From assembly GCA_024232965.1 (NCBI GenBank), contig JACKQF010000001.1, positions 620,001 to 684,000 of the forward strand: 64,000 nucleotides of DNA, given 5' to 3'. How positions within the stretch are numbered: the stretch's first letter is position 1; every line of letters begins with the position of its first letter. Shown piece by piece: positions 1-9,336 of this stretch. Position numbers and translations under genes: made by a program. The notes below the pieces were generated by a model, which saw only the letters and a program-made list of their open reading frames with translations, ran no database searches and was not told the origin of the DNA. The DNA is from Verrucomicrobiaceae bacterium. GTDB lineage: Bacteria; Verrucomicrobiota; Verrucomicrobiia; Verrucomicrobiales; Verrucomicrobiaceae.

Positions 1-284
1 AGGACATCGAGGTCCGGCCTGAAAACTATCGCCTAGATCTGACTCCGACCGCTGAAGCGGTGATGAATGTGCCAGTTGCCGACTATCCTTTTCCTCACAC
101 GAGTGAAGAAGAACTCGCTGCGCGTGAAGCTGCGATGGCTGGTCGTGGGGAAGGGGCAGACCTTCGCATCAAGAGCCTTGGCGCGCTCAATCCAGATCAG
201 TGGCCGGGAGGAGTGCCTGACGGGTTGCCTTTCCTCCCACCCGAAGCTGCTGCAGCGCTCCTCAATCTGGAGGTGAACCCATGA
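1..284 (+). CDS. C-terminal end of an unrecognised protein (partial, 5' end outside window)
   Basis: An open frame enters from the left edge (first full codon at base 3) and ends with TGA at 282-284. About 93 residues are visible, beginning DIEVRPENYRLDLTP and ending LLNLEVNP. They are acidic and rich in Ala, Pro and Gly, with no membrane segment and no motif I recognise. The stop overlaps the next gene's start codon (ATGA, 281-284), so the two are very probably cotranscribed and translationally coupled. The function cannot be judged from this fragment. Confidence 0.7.
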   Translation, partial: DIEVRPENYRLDLTPTAEAVMNVPVADYPFPHTSEEELAAREAAMAGRGEGADLRIKSLGALNPDQWPGGVPDGLPFLPPEAAAALLNLEVNP

Positions 285-1909
285 AGAACGATTCCTCAAA
301 AAATCTCGTCAGAGCTTCCATGCTGCTGGCCGCATGCGCAGCTTTATCCTCCTGTGCTTTGCCGGAAGAATACCTCGCCGGAGGCAAAGATGCCCGTGTC
401 CGCCGGGCTGAGATCCCCGAGGATGTGGATTTGCAGTTGCTCGCTGCCGAGTCCACAGCCGCCGAGCCAATGCCCGCGACGATCTCCGATTCGGGGGCGA
501 TGGAATTGAGCGATGAAGTGGTGCCGTATGAAGACTTTGCGCGTGGGCGTGAGGAGCAATACCGCACCGTGACGGAGCGTATCGATGATGCCGTCTTTGC
601 ACAAAATCGCGAGCGCCGCGAGACGATCGAGAAGCGCGCCATGGATGATACCGTGACGGACATTCCTGATCGTCGCAGCTTCTTTGGCGGAGATCGGTTT
701 CTCAGTCCTGGTCCGATTGATCCGGGGATCAAAATGCCGACTGGTGCGACTTGGCGGCCGAGCTTTCTCGCCTATGGAGCCTTGCGCAGCACGGTGCAGA
801 CCTTCAATTCTGGTCCGAAGGACATCAGTGAATGGTCGAATCGTTTGGACCTGTTTGGGAATCTCTATCTGACAGGGACGGAGCGTTTCCTGGTCGGGTT
901 CCGTCCGTTTGACAACGAAGGGAAGTTCTCAGGCTACACTTTTGGTGGAGGTTCGAAGAAGAAGGGTTGGAATGAAGAGCTCAATCTCGAGCCGCAGGCG
1001 CTTTTCTTTGAGGGCGACTTTGGAGAGCTGTTTCCTTTCCTGGATCCGAAGGATAAGCACAGCCTTGACTACCAGTTCAGCATCGGGCGGCAGCCGATGC
1101 TTTTGCAAGATGGGATGATGGTCAATGACACCGTGGATGCGCTGGGAATTACCCGTCACAATCTCTATTTGCTGGGTGCCTCCAATAGTCGCATCACTGG
1201 TTGGTTCGGGCTCAATGATGTGCACCGCAACAACAACATTGAAGACCCAGATGCGCGGCTCTTCGCCCTCTCCAGCACGTTTGACTATGACAAGCATACT
1301 ATTGAGGCGGACGGGGCTTATGTATCTGGGGGCGATGTGACAGGTGGCGATGGTGCCTACATTGGTTTGGGAAATATTCGCCGTTTTGGTCACTGGAATT
1401 CTACGCTGCGCGGCAATGCCTCCTGGGCCCTCGATAACGAAACGGCAGCGGTCGGGACGGGCTATCTGTTCACCCATGAACTCTCCCGCACGATGCCGTT
1501 TAACGACGACATCCTCTATCTGAATACCTTTCTCGGAGTCGATCAATACACCTCTGCTGCACGAGGTCCTGCCACGGGTGGTCCGCTGGGGCGTCTGGGT
1601 CTGTTGAACCGGGCAGTCGGGATCGGCGGGTATGGGGCACCGCTGACGAACAAGTCAGGAGACTCAGCGGGGGCGACGATTGGTTACCAACACTTCTTTG
1701 ATGAAGGTGCCTTTCATCAATTGCTGGTGGAACTCGGTGGACGCACACCGTATGACGGGGGTACGGATAAGACGACCGGTGCACTCGGAGCCCAGTATCA
1801 GTGGGGCTTTGGTCGCGGACTTATCTTTGTGCTCGGCGGTTTTGGTAGCGTCAATGAAGACGGCGAGACCGGCTACGGCGCTCGCACAGAGTTGCTCGTA
1901 AAGTTCTGA
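281..1909 (+). CDS. Predicted lipoprotein/outer-membrane barrel-like protein, unknown family
   Basis: A 542-residue protein. The start ATG at 281 lies 7 bases after a GGAGG ribosome binding site (269-273). The N terminus is a lipoprotein signal with lipobox LSSC near residues 22-25. Residues about 30-150 are charged and look like a periplasmic linker. From about residue 160 on, the chain alternates short polar and aromatic stretches with Gly-rich turns (for example LFGNLYLTGTERFLVGFRPF) and ends LLVKF, with a terminal Phe as in many outer-membrane barrels. I infer a surface or outer-membrane beta-rich protein. A lipobox together with a barrel-type C terminus is unusual. The gene is coupled to the one upstream by a 4-base overlap and converges with the next gene, leaving a 2-base gap. 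Confidence 0.8.
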   Translation: MKNDSSKNLVRASMLLAACAALSSCALPEEYLAGGKDARVRRAEIPEDVDLQLLAAESTAAEPMPATISDSGAMELSDEVVPYEDFARGREEQYRTVTERIDDAVFAQNRERRETIEKRAMDDTVTDIPDRRSFFGGDRFLSPGPIDPGIKMPTGATWRPSFLAYGALRSTVQTFNSGPKDISEWSNRLDLFGNLYLTGTERFLVGFRPFDNEGKFSGYTFGGGSKKKGWNEELNLEPQALFFEGDFGELFPFLDPKDKHSLDYQFSIGRQPMLLQDGMMVNDTVDALGITRHNLYLLGASNSRITGWFGLNDVHRNNNIEDPDARLFALSSTFDYDKHTIEADGAYVSGGDVTGGDGAYIGLGNIRRFGHWNSTLRGNASWALDNETAAVGTGYLFTHELSRTMPFNDDILYLNTFLGVDQYTSAARGPATGGPLGRLGLLNRAVGIGGYGAPLTNKSGDSAGATIGYQHFFDEGAFHQLLVELGGRTPYDGGTDKTTGALGAQYQWGFGRGLIFVLGGFGSVNEDGETGYGARTELLVKF

Positions 1910-1911
1910 TC

Positions 1912-2685
1912 CTACTGATCTACTCGCAGCATGAACTCATCGTAGTTCTGGGATTGAGATTCCCACCACTTGAGGGCCTCTGCGGGAGTTTTGAGCTGGG
2001 GGATTGTTCCGCCGCCAGGCACCAGCCACTCGTTGATCTCTTTCATGATGCGGGCGGCGCGTTGGGGCTCTTTGGTCATTGCTGCCTGGGTCAGCATCAT
2101 CTCAAAAAGGGGTCGCTCTGGAGTCACCCCCATTTCGTGGAAAGCTTCTTCCATGATGGCTGGGGAACCTCTTGCGAGTGGCTCCTGATAGACATAGACC
2201 TTGTTCTCCATAGGATGTGGGGCCACGAGGCTCCATGTCATTTCACGCACATCGGCCTGATCGTTCACTGAGGCTTGGCGATACACTTCTCGAGCTTCCT
2301 CTGGCGTCAGAGCGGAGGCGCTTTCAACGGCATAAATGCGGTTGTTTAGGTCCGCATCACGCAGCGCGTCGATAAGCATTGCTGGATTTCGCTCATGCCC
2401 GAGCGCCATGAAATTGGCAATGACGTCGTAGCGCTCTTGAGCGGTTTTTGCAGCGCGGTACTTATCAACGGGATCACCCTCTGGCGGTACCCACTTGCCG
2501 TCCGCCGCCGCTGGTTTAGCGGGGGCGGTTGTGCTGCTCGTCTTTGCAGAGTCACCGGGTGCAGTGCTGGCAGATGCGGCGGTGTAGCTTAGGCCGGAAC
2601 TGCCCGCATAGAACCAACCGATCACCAAGGCAGCGAGTGCTACCAAGGCTGTGACAGTGAGGATGAGCAGGGTGCGCGTTTGCAT
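1912..2685 (-). CDS. Single-pass membrane-anchored helical protein, unknown family
   Basis: A 257-residue protein. One N-terminal membrane helix (about residues 5-27) is followed by a Ser/Thr/Ala/Pro-rich linker (30-65) and a helical domain with repeated acidic helices that resembles degenerate HEAT repeats (for example AMLIDALRDADLNNRIYAVES). No catalytic motif is visible. It lies 8 bases downstream of the phosphohexomutase gene on the same strand, so the two probably form one transcript. The role is unknown; an anchored periplasmic scaffold is the most that can be inferred. Confidence 0.75.
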   Translation of the reverse strand: MQTRTLLILTVTALVALAALVIGWFYAGSSGLSYTAASASTAPGDSAKTSSTTAPAKPAAADGKWVPPEGDPVDKYRAAKTAQERYDVIANFMALGHERNPAMLIDALRDADLNNRIYAVESASALTPEEAREVYRQASVNDQADVREMTWSLVAPHPMENKVYVYQEPLARGSPAIMEEAFHEMGVTPERPLFEMMLTQAAMTKEPQRAARIMKEINEWLVPGGGTIPQLKTPAEALKWWESQSQNYDEFMLRVDQ

Positions 2686-2693
2686 CGAGGGAA

Positions 2694-4676
2694 CTATTTC
2701 AGGCGGTCATCGACGTCTTTTTCGATCCAAGCCCACATGCTGTCCAGCGATGCCGTGACCTTGGCCTTGGCGGCCACTAATTCTTCGGCGCTGAGACGTT
2801 GGCCTGCTGCTGGTGTGCTGCGGGCGAACATGTAGTATTTGATCTTTGGCTCGGTTCCAGAAGGACGGACGGCGAAGCTGCGCCCGTCTTCGAGATCGAC
2901 AAAGATCATCTTTTCCTTCGGCACCACGATGCCTTCCTCGTCCTTAATGACATCGGTGCGGAAGTCACGCACGCCTTTGACCGGGCTACCATCGACGACC
3001 GTCGGCTTGTTGGCAGCGTAGCTGTCGGCGAGCTTTGCAATCGTGGCGGAACCTTCGGCACCTTCGAACACTTTGCTCTGGTTCACTTCGAGGAAGAAGC
3101 CGACCTCTGAGTAAATTTCATCGAGCAAACCTGCAACGGTGAGACCTCTGCTGGCAGCGTAGGCAGCAAGCTCAGCGAAAAGGATCACGGCACCGTTGCC
3201 GTCTTTGTCGCGGCTGAAGTCATCGCCCATGTAGCCGTAGCTTTCTTCATCACCCAGCACCATGAATTTGCTGTGGGCCAGTCGCGCCTCGCGGCTCTCG
3301 GCGGGGGTGAGATCGCGGTAGCGGGCGCGGATGTCTTCTGGAAGCGCGTCTTCGTACTGCTGGAGCTTGGAGCTGATCCACTTGAAGCCGGTCAAAGTAT
3401 TGACGCAGCCGATGCCAAAATTTGCCGCGATGGCGTCCTGCATCGGGCTGGTGACGAAGGTCTTGAGGAGAACGGCGCGGTTTTTGTTGCTGTCGTTCAG
3501 GTAGCCCAGTTCAAACATGGTCTTGATGCGATACCAAGCGATGAGGCAGCCGGTCTGATTGCCGGTCAGGAGCTTCATGTCGCCATTCGCATCACGCACA
3601 CCGACTCCCATGCGATCGCAATCTGGATCTGTGCCGATCACGATGTCAGCGCCTTCGGCGTTCGCCAAATCGACGGCCAATTGGAGGGCAGGGGCGTTTT
3701 CCGGGTTGGGGGATTTGACGGTGGGGAATGCTCCATCGCGCACGTCCTGCTCTGGCACGGTCAGGAAATTAAAGCCCAGTCTTTTCAGAATGACCGGCAC
3801 CAGCACGCCACCTGCTCCATGCAGTGCAGTGTACACGATTTTGAGCTTCTTCGCCTCTGCCTGCTGCAACAACTCAGGCTTCAGCATCAGTGTCAGGACT
3901 TGGGAGAGGAATTTTTCATCCATGTCATCGCCCAGCATCGTCAGCGTGCCGCGATCCGCTTCAGGTAGTGGCGTCCAAGCTTCGTCGCGGATCGCATTAA
4001 CCTCTTTGATGATGCCGGTGGCGTGGGGTTCCACAATGCCTGCGCCGTCGTTGAAGTTGACCTTGTATCCATTGTCGTGCGGTGGGTTGTGGGAGGCGGT
4101 GATCATCACGCCCGCATCGCAACGCAGGGTGCGCACGGCGTAGGACATCTCTGGCGTGGCACGGCAGCCATCAAAGAGATAGACATTGACTCCAAGATCG
4201 GTGGCGATCTGCGCGCAATGCTTCGCGAAATCGGAGGAAAAGTGCCGCGTGTCGTGGGCAAAAACAATGGAGGGCTTCTCTGCGCTGCCGGAGCGGAAGG
4301 CCTTGACGTACGTCACGAGGCCGCGAGTCGCACGGGTCAGATTGTAGTAGTTCATCGCGTTCGTCCCGACGCATGGATGCTCTGGGCGCACGTTCTTTTC
4401 GTCTTCGGCTGTGCCGCGCTCCGCAGTGGTGACGATCTTGCCGATGGTGCGGCCCCGCAGGCCGCCGGTGCCAAATTTGAGCGCCTGGAAGAAACGGTCA
4501 TTCAGCTCTGCCCAATGCCCACCTGCGGCTAGTTCTTCAATCGATGCTCGATAGACCGGATTCTGGCTAGCGGCGAGGAGCGCATTGATGTTGTCGAGGG
4601 ACTCAGGCAGTAGTTGACCTGCGGAGACAGCGGATTGGAGGGTGGATTCGAGCGGCATGGGAATGATGGCCTGCAT
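2694..4676 (-). CDS. Phosphohexomutase (phosphoglucomutase/phosphomannomutase family)
   Basis: A 660-residue alpha-D-phosphohexomutase, expected to interconvert hexose 1- and 6-phosphates in the cytoplasm and so feed sugar nucleotide or glycogen metabolism. The four family signatures are present in order. The phosphoserine loop ITASHNP has the catalytic Ser at about 195. The metal-binding loop GTDPDCDR has Asp at about 350, 352 and 354. The sugar-recognition loop is GDEESYGY, and the C-terminal phosphate-binding loop is RPSGTEPKIKYY. The N-terminal KFGTGGLRG motif (about 67-75) is typical of the long PgcA-like subgroup. The length is above the roughly 550-580 residues usual for that subgroup. 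Substrate preference (glucose or mannose) cannot be decided from sequence alone. Confidence 0.93.
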   Translation of the reverse strand: MQAIIPMPLESTLQSAVSAGQLLPESLDNINALLAASQNPVYRASIEELAAGGHWAELNDRFFQALKFGTGGLRGRTIGKIVTTAERGTAEDEKNVRPEHPCVGTNAMNYYNLTRATRGLVTYVKAFRSGSAEKPSIVFAHDTRHFSSDFAKHCAQIATDLGVNVYLFDGCRATPEMSYAVRTLRCDAGVMITASHNPPHDNGYKVNFNDGAGIVEPHATGIIKEVNAIRDEAWTPLPEADRGTLTMLGDDMDEKFLSQVLTLMLKPELLQQAEAKKLKIVYTALHGAGGVLVPVILKRLGFNFLTVPEQDVRDGAFPTVKSPNPENAPALQLAVDLANAEGADIVIGTDPDCDRMGVGVRDANGDMKLLTGNQTGCLIAWYRIKTMFELGYLNDSNKNRAVLLKTFVTSPMQDAIAANFGIGCVNTLTGFKWISSKLQQYEDALPEDIRARYRDLTPAESREARLAHSKFMVLGDEESYGYMGDDFSRDKDGNGAVILFAELAAYAASRGLTVAGLLDEIYSEVGFFLEVNQSKVFEGAEGSATIAKLADSYAANKPTVVDGSPVKGVRDFRTDVIKDEEGIVVPKEKMIFVDLEDGRSFAVRPSGTEPKIKYYMFARSTPAAGQRLSAEELVAAKAKVTASLDSMWAWIEKDVDDRLK

Positions 4677-4783
4677 TGTGCCGAAAAAGCCGCAATGGGC
4701 AAGTCTGGGCTTGGGATCGGCTTAGCCCATTGGAATTCGGTCGAAAAGGCGTGTTTGGTGCAATTGGACGGGGTAAGGCACAG

Positions 4784-5770
4784 TCAGGATTTCGATTTGA
4801 GTTTGGCCTTCAATTTTGCGATTTTCTCATCCCGCCGACGAATCATGCCACGGAAGTTATCGAGTTTTGTCTCGAGTGCTTTGGCTTCTGCAGGGTTTTG
4901 GCATTCTCGTTGATAGGCACCCCTACGGAATGCGTTGGCGCTTTCTGGGCTCTCCTTATCCATGGCCTCCAGTAGGCGATCGTAAAGGCTGCTCTGGAGA
5001 GAGCGCCTCATCTGGTCTAGGCTCGAGTGGGGCGCCATCGGTTGTCCGCAGAGCTCATCGAAGTATCGGAGCCACGCGAGGTGTTGCCGCCAGCGTGACT
5101 CCAAATAATGATACGCGCTGCCGTCCATGTCTTTGATCAATGACGGTAATTGCTCGGACTTTTGGGTGAGTTGAATGTCCAGCCAGATGGCATGACGCTG
5201 CAGCATCAATTCAATTGCGAAGGCCGTCTGAGGATACAGCCAAATTGCAGGGTTTGTCGGGGCCATCTCGCAGAGGCGACGAGCGATACTCTTTGCTAGG
5301 GGGACGTCCAGTACGAGCCCCGAGACGTAGAAGCTACTGCTGAAAAAGTCTCCAGCCGAAATGGGAGCCATCTGTGTGCGGCCGCGATAGAGCGCGCCCC
5401 CAAACCACATTTGCGGAGACGCAAAACCTGGAGAATTGGACTCCATCAATTCCTCAAATCGGTGGAGTGAGTCCGTGCATATTTCATCTTCGTCGGACAT
5501 CAAAATAAGATAGTCGGAACGGCACTCTGCAATGATTCTACAGATCGTGCGGGCTTGGCCAAGATTCTGGTCATTGCGAAGTAATGTGAGCCGATCTGAC
5601 CGGAAGGTTCGGGTTAGTGCTTCGAACGTTCCATCTGTGGAGGCATCATCGATTACGATGATGGCCAAATCTGCCGCCAGAGGATCGGCAAGAAGCTTGG
5701 TTAACCGATCCAGGATTGCGCTTCGGCGCATGTAGGTTGTGTACCCGACAGTGAGGGTGAATTTGGGCAT
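4784..5770 (-). CDS. Family 2 glycosyltransferase with C-terminal coiled coil
   Basis: A 328-residue GT-A fold glycosyltransferase, expected to transfer a sugar from a nucleotide donor in cell-surface polysaccharide synthesis. The N-terminal strand is followed by DDASTDGT (Asp 41-42), the usual nucleotide-binding start of GT2 enzymes. SDEDE at about 92-96 supplies the DxD-type metal site. There is no membrane segment. The last 30 residues are a Lys/Glu/Arg-rich coiled-coil tail (RRRDEKIAKLKAKLKSKS). It sits 107 bases upstream of the phosphohexomutase on the same strand, which is consistent with a shared sugar-polymer role but does not prove it. The acceptor is unknown. Confidence 0.87.
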   Translation of the reverse strand: MPKFTLTVGYTTYMRRSAILDRLTKLLADPLAADLAIIVIDDASTDGTFEALTRTFRSDRLTLLRNDQNLGQARTICRIIAECRSDYLILMSDEDEICTDSLHRFEELMESNSPGFASPQMWFGGALYRGRTQMAPISAGDFFSSSFYVSGLVLDVPLAKSIARRLCEMAPTNPAIWLYPQTAFAIELMLQRHAIWLDIQLTQKSEQLPSLIKDMDGSAYHYLESRWRQHLAWLRYFDELCGQPMAPHSSLDQMRRSLQSSLYDRLLEAMDKESPESANAFRRGAYQRECQNPAEAKALETKLDNFRGMIRRRDEKIAKLKAKLKSKS

Positions 5771-5954
5771 AGGAGGCGCTCGGCAGAGCTGCCCCGTACC
5801 AACGAATGACCTCAGCGACTTTTCATGAGGATCTTCAAAATTAGGAAAATTCTTTGCTCTGGATGGTTGAGCGTTTGGCTAGTCCGAACCTTTTTTGGGG
5901 GCATCGGCCACGTCAATTTGCATTCCCAGCGAATCGAGCTAGATAACTGGCCCC

Positions 5955-6767
5955 ATGTCTCCCAGCACCAACCGTATCGATACCCGATTTGCCCAACTCC
6001 AGGCCGAGGGGAAGCGTGCTTTCGTGGCTTATGTGGCGGCGGGCGATCCGGATCTTGAACGCACGGTGGACGTGGTTTTGGCGCTCGAACGGGCAGGGGC
6101 GGACATCGTCGAGTTGGGCCTCCCTTTTTCTGATCCTTTGGCTGATGGGGTCGTGAACCAATTGGCTGCGGACCGGGCCCTGCGTGCGGGGGCGACGACT
6201 GCCGGTGTGCTGGAAATGATCCGGAAGCTACGCGAACAGTCGCAGATCCCCCTGGTCCTCTTCACCTACCTGAACCCAGTCTATACCTACGGCTATGAGC
6301 AGTTTCATCATGATGCTGCCGCCGCAGGTGCTGATGGCATCCTTGTCCTAGATTTGCCGCCGGAGGAGGCCAGCGAAAATCCTGAGATTCGCCCCACGGC
6401 GGAATTGCGTCATATCCAGTTGATCGCTCCAACCTCCCCTGTGGAGCGCATCAAGACCATCGCGGGTCTGGCGGAAGGATTTGTTTATTATGTCTCTCGC
6501 GAAGGCGTGACCGGCGCACAGACGGAGGTCGCTGGCGGCATTGCTGAGCAGGTCGCGCTGATCAAGTCAGCGACAAAAGTGCCCGTTTGCGTTGGATTCG
6601 GAATCTCAAGTCCAGAACAGGCCGCTGCCGTCGCCGGCATGTCTGACGGGGTGGTCGTTGGCAGTGCGATCGTGAAGCTCGTGGGAAAACACGGGGCGGA
6701 TGCAGATCTCCCACACCGGATCGAGGCCTTTGTGAAACCGCTTGTGCAGGCCGTGAAAGCTGTGTAG
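5955..6767 (+). CDS. trpA: Tryptophan synthase alpha subunit
   Basis: A 270-residue TIM-barrel enzyme that cleaves indole-3-glycerol phosphate to indole and glyceraldehyde 3-phosphate; the indole passes to the TrpB subunit in the cytoplasm. The catalytic pair is visible in VELGLPFSDPLADG (Glu 53, Asp 64), and the phosphate-binding strand is GFGISSPEQ followed by GVVVGSAIV. Length is normal. trpB is not adjacent. The gene instead starts a run with dapF, dapA and tatD (gaps of 34, 36 and 8 bases), so tryptophan and lysine/peptidoglycan functions probably share a transcript here. The 184 bases upstream of the start hold no promoter clear enough to call. Confidence 0.97.
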   Translation: MSPSTNRIDTRFAQLQAEGKRAFVAYVAAGDPDLERTVDVVLALERAGADIVELGLPFSDPLADGVVNQLAADRALRAGATTAGVLEMIRKLREQSQIPLVLFTYLNPVYTYGYEQFHHDAAAAGADGILVLDLPPEEASENPEIRPTAELRHIQLIAPTSPVERIKTIAGLAEGFVYYVSREGVTGAQTEVAGGIAEQVALIKSATKVPVCVGFGISSPEQAAAVAGMSDGVVVGSAIVKLVGKHGADADLPHRIEAFVKPLVQAVKAV

Positions 6768-6801
6768 CAAGCTGGCAGGAGCAGCTTATTCTTGTTTCCC
6801 C

Positions 6802-7614
6802 ATGACCCTGAACTTTTGGAAAATGAATGGTGCCGGCAATGACTTTGTCATGCTGGACAATCGAGATCTCTCGTTGAACCTGACGGGGGATGTCATCGCG
6901 AGCCTTTGTGATCGCCACCGTGGCGTGGGCGCAGACGGGTTACTGGCGGTGGAGCCTGCGGAGAAAGATGGAGACTTCCGGATGCGCTATTACAATGCGG
7001 ACGGCGGCGAAGCTGAGATGTGCGGCAACGGCGCACGCTGTTTTGCCCGTTTTATAAATCGGTTGCATGACGACAGTCTAACCTGCGTGAAGTTTGAGAC
7101 CATGGCAGGCATGATTTCGGGCGAGTTTGAAGGCGACCAAGTGCGCATCAATATGAGCGCTCCGCACGATCTGAAAATGGCCCAGGAATTGTCCGTCGCT
7201 GGCGATCAATTGACCGTTCACAGTGTCAATACCGGAGTCCCGCACGCCGTGGTGATGGTGGAGGACATTGATAGTGTCGATGTGCGCGGTTGGGGTGCCG
7301 GACTGCGCTATCACGAGGCATTTGCTCCGAAAGGAACGAACGCCAACTTTGCCAAAGTGATCGCCCCTGGCCAGATCTCCATCCGCACCTATGAGCGCGG
7401 TGTGGAGGACGAGACGCTGGCCTGCGGCACTGGCATGGTGGCCTGCGCGCTGATCCATCATGAGCTCACAGGAGCTGCCTCTCCGGTGTCCGTGAGGGTC
7501 AAGGGTGGGGACACCTTGAGGATCGGGTTTCGCGAGGTTGCCCCGCATCAGTATGAAGAGGTAACTCTGTTTGGCCCGGCCGATTTTGTTTTCCAGGGCA
7601 CCGTCAACGTCTAG
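6802..7614 (+). CDS. dapF: Diaminopimelate epimerase
   Basis: A 270-residue PLP-independent racemase that converts LL-diaminopimelate to the meso form for lysine and peptidoglycan. Both catalytic cysteines are present in canonical settings: MCGNGARC (Cys 74) and ETLACGTGMVA (Cys 208). The N-terminal KMNGAGNDFVMLD is the family signature. It lies 34 bases after trpA and 36 bases before dapA on the same strand, so two lysine-pathway enzymes are adjacent. Confidence 0.97.
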   Translation: MTLNFWKMNGAGNDFVMLDNRDLSLNLTGDVIASLCDRHRGVGADGLLAVEPAEKDGDFRMRYYNADGGEAEMCGNGARCFARFINRLHDDSLTCVKFETMAGMISGEFEGDQVRINMSAPHDLKMAQELSVAGDQLTVHSVNTGVPHAVVMVEDIDSVDVRGWGAGLRYHEAFAPKGTNANFAKVIAPGQISIRTYERGVEDETLACGTGMVACALIHHELTGAASPVSVRVKGGDTLRIGFREVAPHQYEEVTLFGPADFVFQGTVNV

Positions 7615-7650
7615 TCAGACTCCCCGCTTTTTTCCCAAACCACACACGTT

Positions 7651-8529
7651 ATGTTCGCAGGTACGCACACAGCCATCGTCACCCCCTTTCGCAACGACAG
7701 CATCGATGCCGAGTCTCTGAAAAAGTTGATCGATGCTCAATTTGACGCTGGCGTGACCGGTGTGGTCCCTTGCGGCACTACCGGGGAATCACCGACGCTC
7801 GATTACGATGAGCATGAGCTCGTCATCAAGCTGACGGTGGAGTACGCGGCTGGTCGCGGCGTCGTGATGGCTGGCACTGGCTCTAATAGCACCCGCGAGG
7901 CGATTGAGTTGACGCAGGAAGCTGAGGCGGTGGGCGCGACGGCGGCTCTATTGGTGGCCCCATATTACAACAAGCCCACGCAAGAGGGCCTTTATCAGCA
8001 CTTTAAGGCCATCGCCAACGAGACCGCGCTGCCTATCATGCTCTACAGCATCCCTGGGCGTTGTGGGATCGAGATCGGGCTCGAAACGCTGGAGCGTCTT
8101 GTGGCAGATTGCCCGAACATCCGTGCGATCAAAGAGGCCGGCGGCAATCCAGAGCGTGTGAGTCAGATGAAACTGCTGCTGCCTGACTCCTTCGAGATCC
8201 TGTCCGGTGACGACTCATTGACGCTGCCATTCATGTCCGTCGGTGCCGTGGGCGTGGTCAGCGTGGCATCAAATTTGATCCCTGGGCCGCTGGCAGAAAT
8301 GGTGAAATTGGCGTTGGCGGGCGACTTCGTGGGCGCTGCGGCGATCCATCATCGCTACTATCCGCTTTTTGCGGCCTTCCTGAAGCTTTCCACCAACCCG
8401 ATCCCGATCAAGACGGCGCTCGGTCTTGCGGGTCAAATCGTCCCTGAATTGCGCCTGCCGCTGACAGCAATGGAAGCCGATAAGACGGCGGAACTGCGGG
8501 CGACGATGGAGCGGTTAGGGCTGGTTTGA
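7651..8529 (+). CDS. dapA: 4-Hydroxy-tetrahydrodipicolinate synthase
   Basis: A 292-residue TIM-barrel aldolase that condenses pyruvate with aspartate semialdehyde, the first committed step of lysine/diaminopimelate synthesis. The Schiff-base lysine is at 161 in AIKEAGGNPERV. The Thr pair in CGTTGE (44-45) and the Tyr in MLYSIPGR (132) complete the proton relay. YYNKPTQEGL is also typical. Length is normal. The stop at 8527-8529 lies 8 bases before the preferred tatD start. Confidence 0.97.
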   Translation: MFAGTHTAIVTPFRNDSIDAESLKKLIDAQFDAGVTGVVPCGTTGESPTLDYDEHELVIKLTVEYAAGRGVVMAGTGSNSTREAIELTQEAEAVGATAALLVAPYYNKPTQEGLYQHFKAIANETALPIMLYSIPGRCGIEIGLETLERLVADCPNIRAIKEAGGNPERVSQMKLLLPDSFEILSGDDSLTLPFMSVGAVGVVSVASNLIPGPLAEMVKLALAGDFVGAAAIHHRYYPLFAAFLKLSTNPIPIKTALGLAGQIVPELRLPLTAMEADKTAELRATMERLGLV

Positions 8530-8537
8530 ATTTCGGC

Positions 8538-9332
8538 ATGCTGATCGATAGTCACACCCACCTAGCAAATCGTCAGTTTGACCAGGACCTGCCCGACATT
8601 CTCCAGAGGGCCAGAGACGCTGGCGTCGGTCGGATGGTGATCCCGGCGACGGACTTGGTGAGTGCTCGCAAGGCAATTGGCATTGCTGAAAACGAACCCG
8701 ATGTGTTTGTGGCCGTGGGGATTCACCCCTGCGATGCGGACAGCGTGTCTGGGGAAGGTTGGATCGATGAACTGCGTCTCATGGCATTGCACCCCAAAGT
8801 GGTCGCCATCGGCGAGGCTGGGCTGGATTACTACCACAAGCCGCCTGAGGGGTACACGCTCGATGCGTGGAAGACCCAGCAGGCTGCGGTCCTGCGGGCG
8901 CAGCTGGAGCTCGCGGTGGAACTGGGACTCAACGTCATCCTCCACAATCGGGAAAGCTGGGACGATCTCACTGCACAGGTGCGGCCTTTTGACGGGAGGC
9001 TGCGGGCGGTGTTTCACTGCTTTACCGGTACGCTTGATGAGGCGCGACCGCTTCTAGATGCAGGTCATTTGATCTCCTTCACGGGTATCGTCACTTTCAA
9101 AAATCCTGGGAATATGGCGGAGGCAGCGAAAGGTGTGCCATCGGCCAGCTACATGCTGGAGACCGATGCGCCGTATCTAGCGCCGATGCCATATCGCGGA
9201 AAACGGTGCGAATCTGCCCATGTGGCGCTGACCGCGGAGCACATCGCTCGGCTTCGTGGCGAGACTTTGGCGAAGGTCAAGGCGGACACAGCCGCTGCGG
9301 CTCGGGCATTCTTTAAAGCAGGAACTCTATAG
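8538..9332 (+). CDS. TatD family metal-dependent hydrolase (DNase-like)
   Basis: A TIM-barrel metallo-hydrolase of about 264 residues. The metal-binding DSHTHL near the N terminus, GEAGLDYY, HNRES, HCFTG and ETDAPYLAP are the TatD family blocks in order. The family has 3'-5' exonuclease and apurinic-site activities in some members. I start at ATG 8538 because MLIDSHTHL is the conserved start; a TTG at 8526 would add four residues and overlap dapA. It is the last gene of the trpA-dapF-dapA run and converges with the carboxypeptidase gene, leaving 4 bases. Proteins of this family are often called TatD or YcfH; I do not assign one. Confidence 0.92.
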   Translation: MLIDSHTHLANRQFDQDLPDILQRARDAGVGRMVIPATDLVSARKAIGIAENEPDVFVAVGIHPCDADSVSGEGWIDELRLMALHPKVVAIGEAGLDYYHKPPEGYTLDAWKTQQAAVLRAQLELAVELGLNVILHNRESWDDLTAQVRPFDGRLRAVFHCFTGTLDEARPLLDAGHLISFTGIVTFKNPGNMAEAAKGVPSASYMLETDAPYLAPMPYRGKRCESAHVALTAEHIARLRGETLAKVKADTAAAARAFFKAGTL

Positions 9333-9336
9333 GCGA

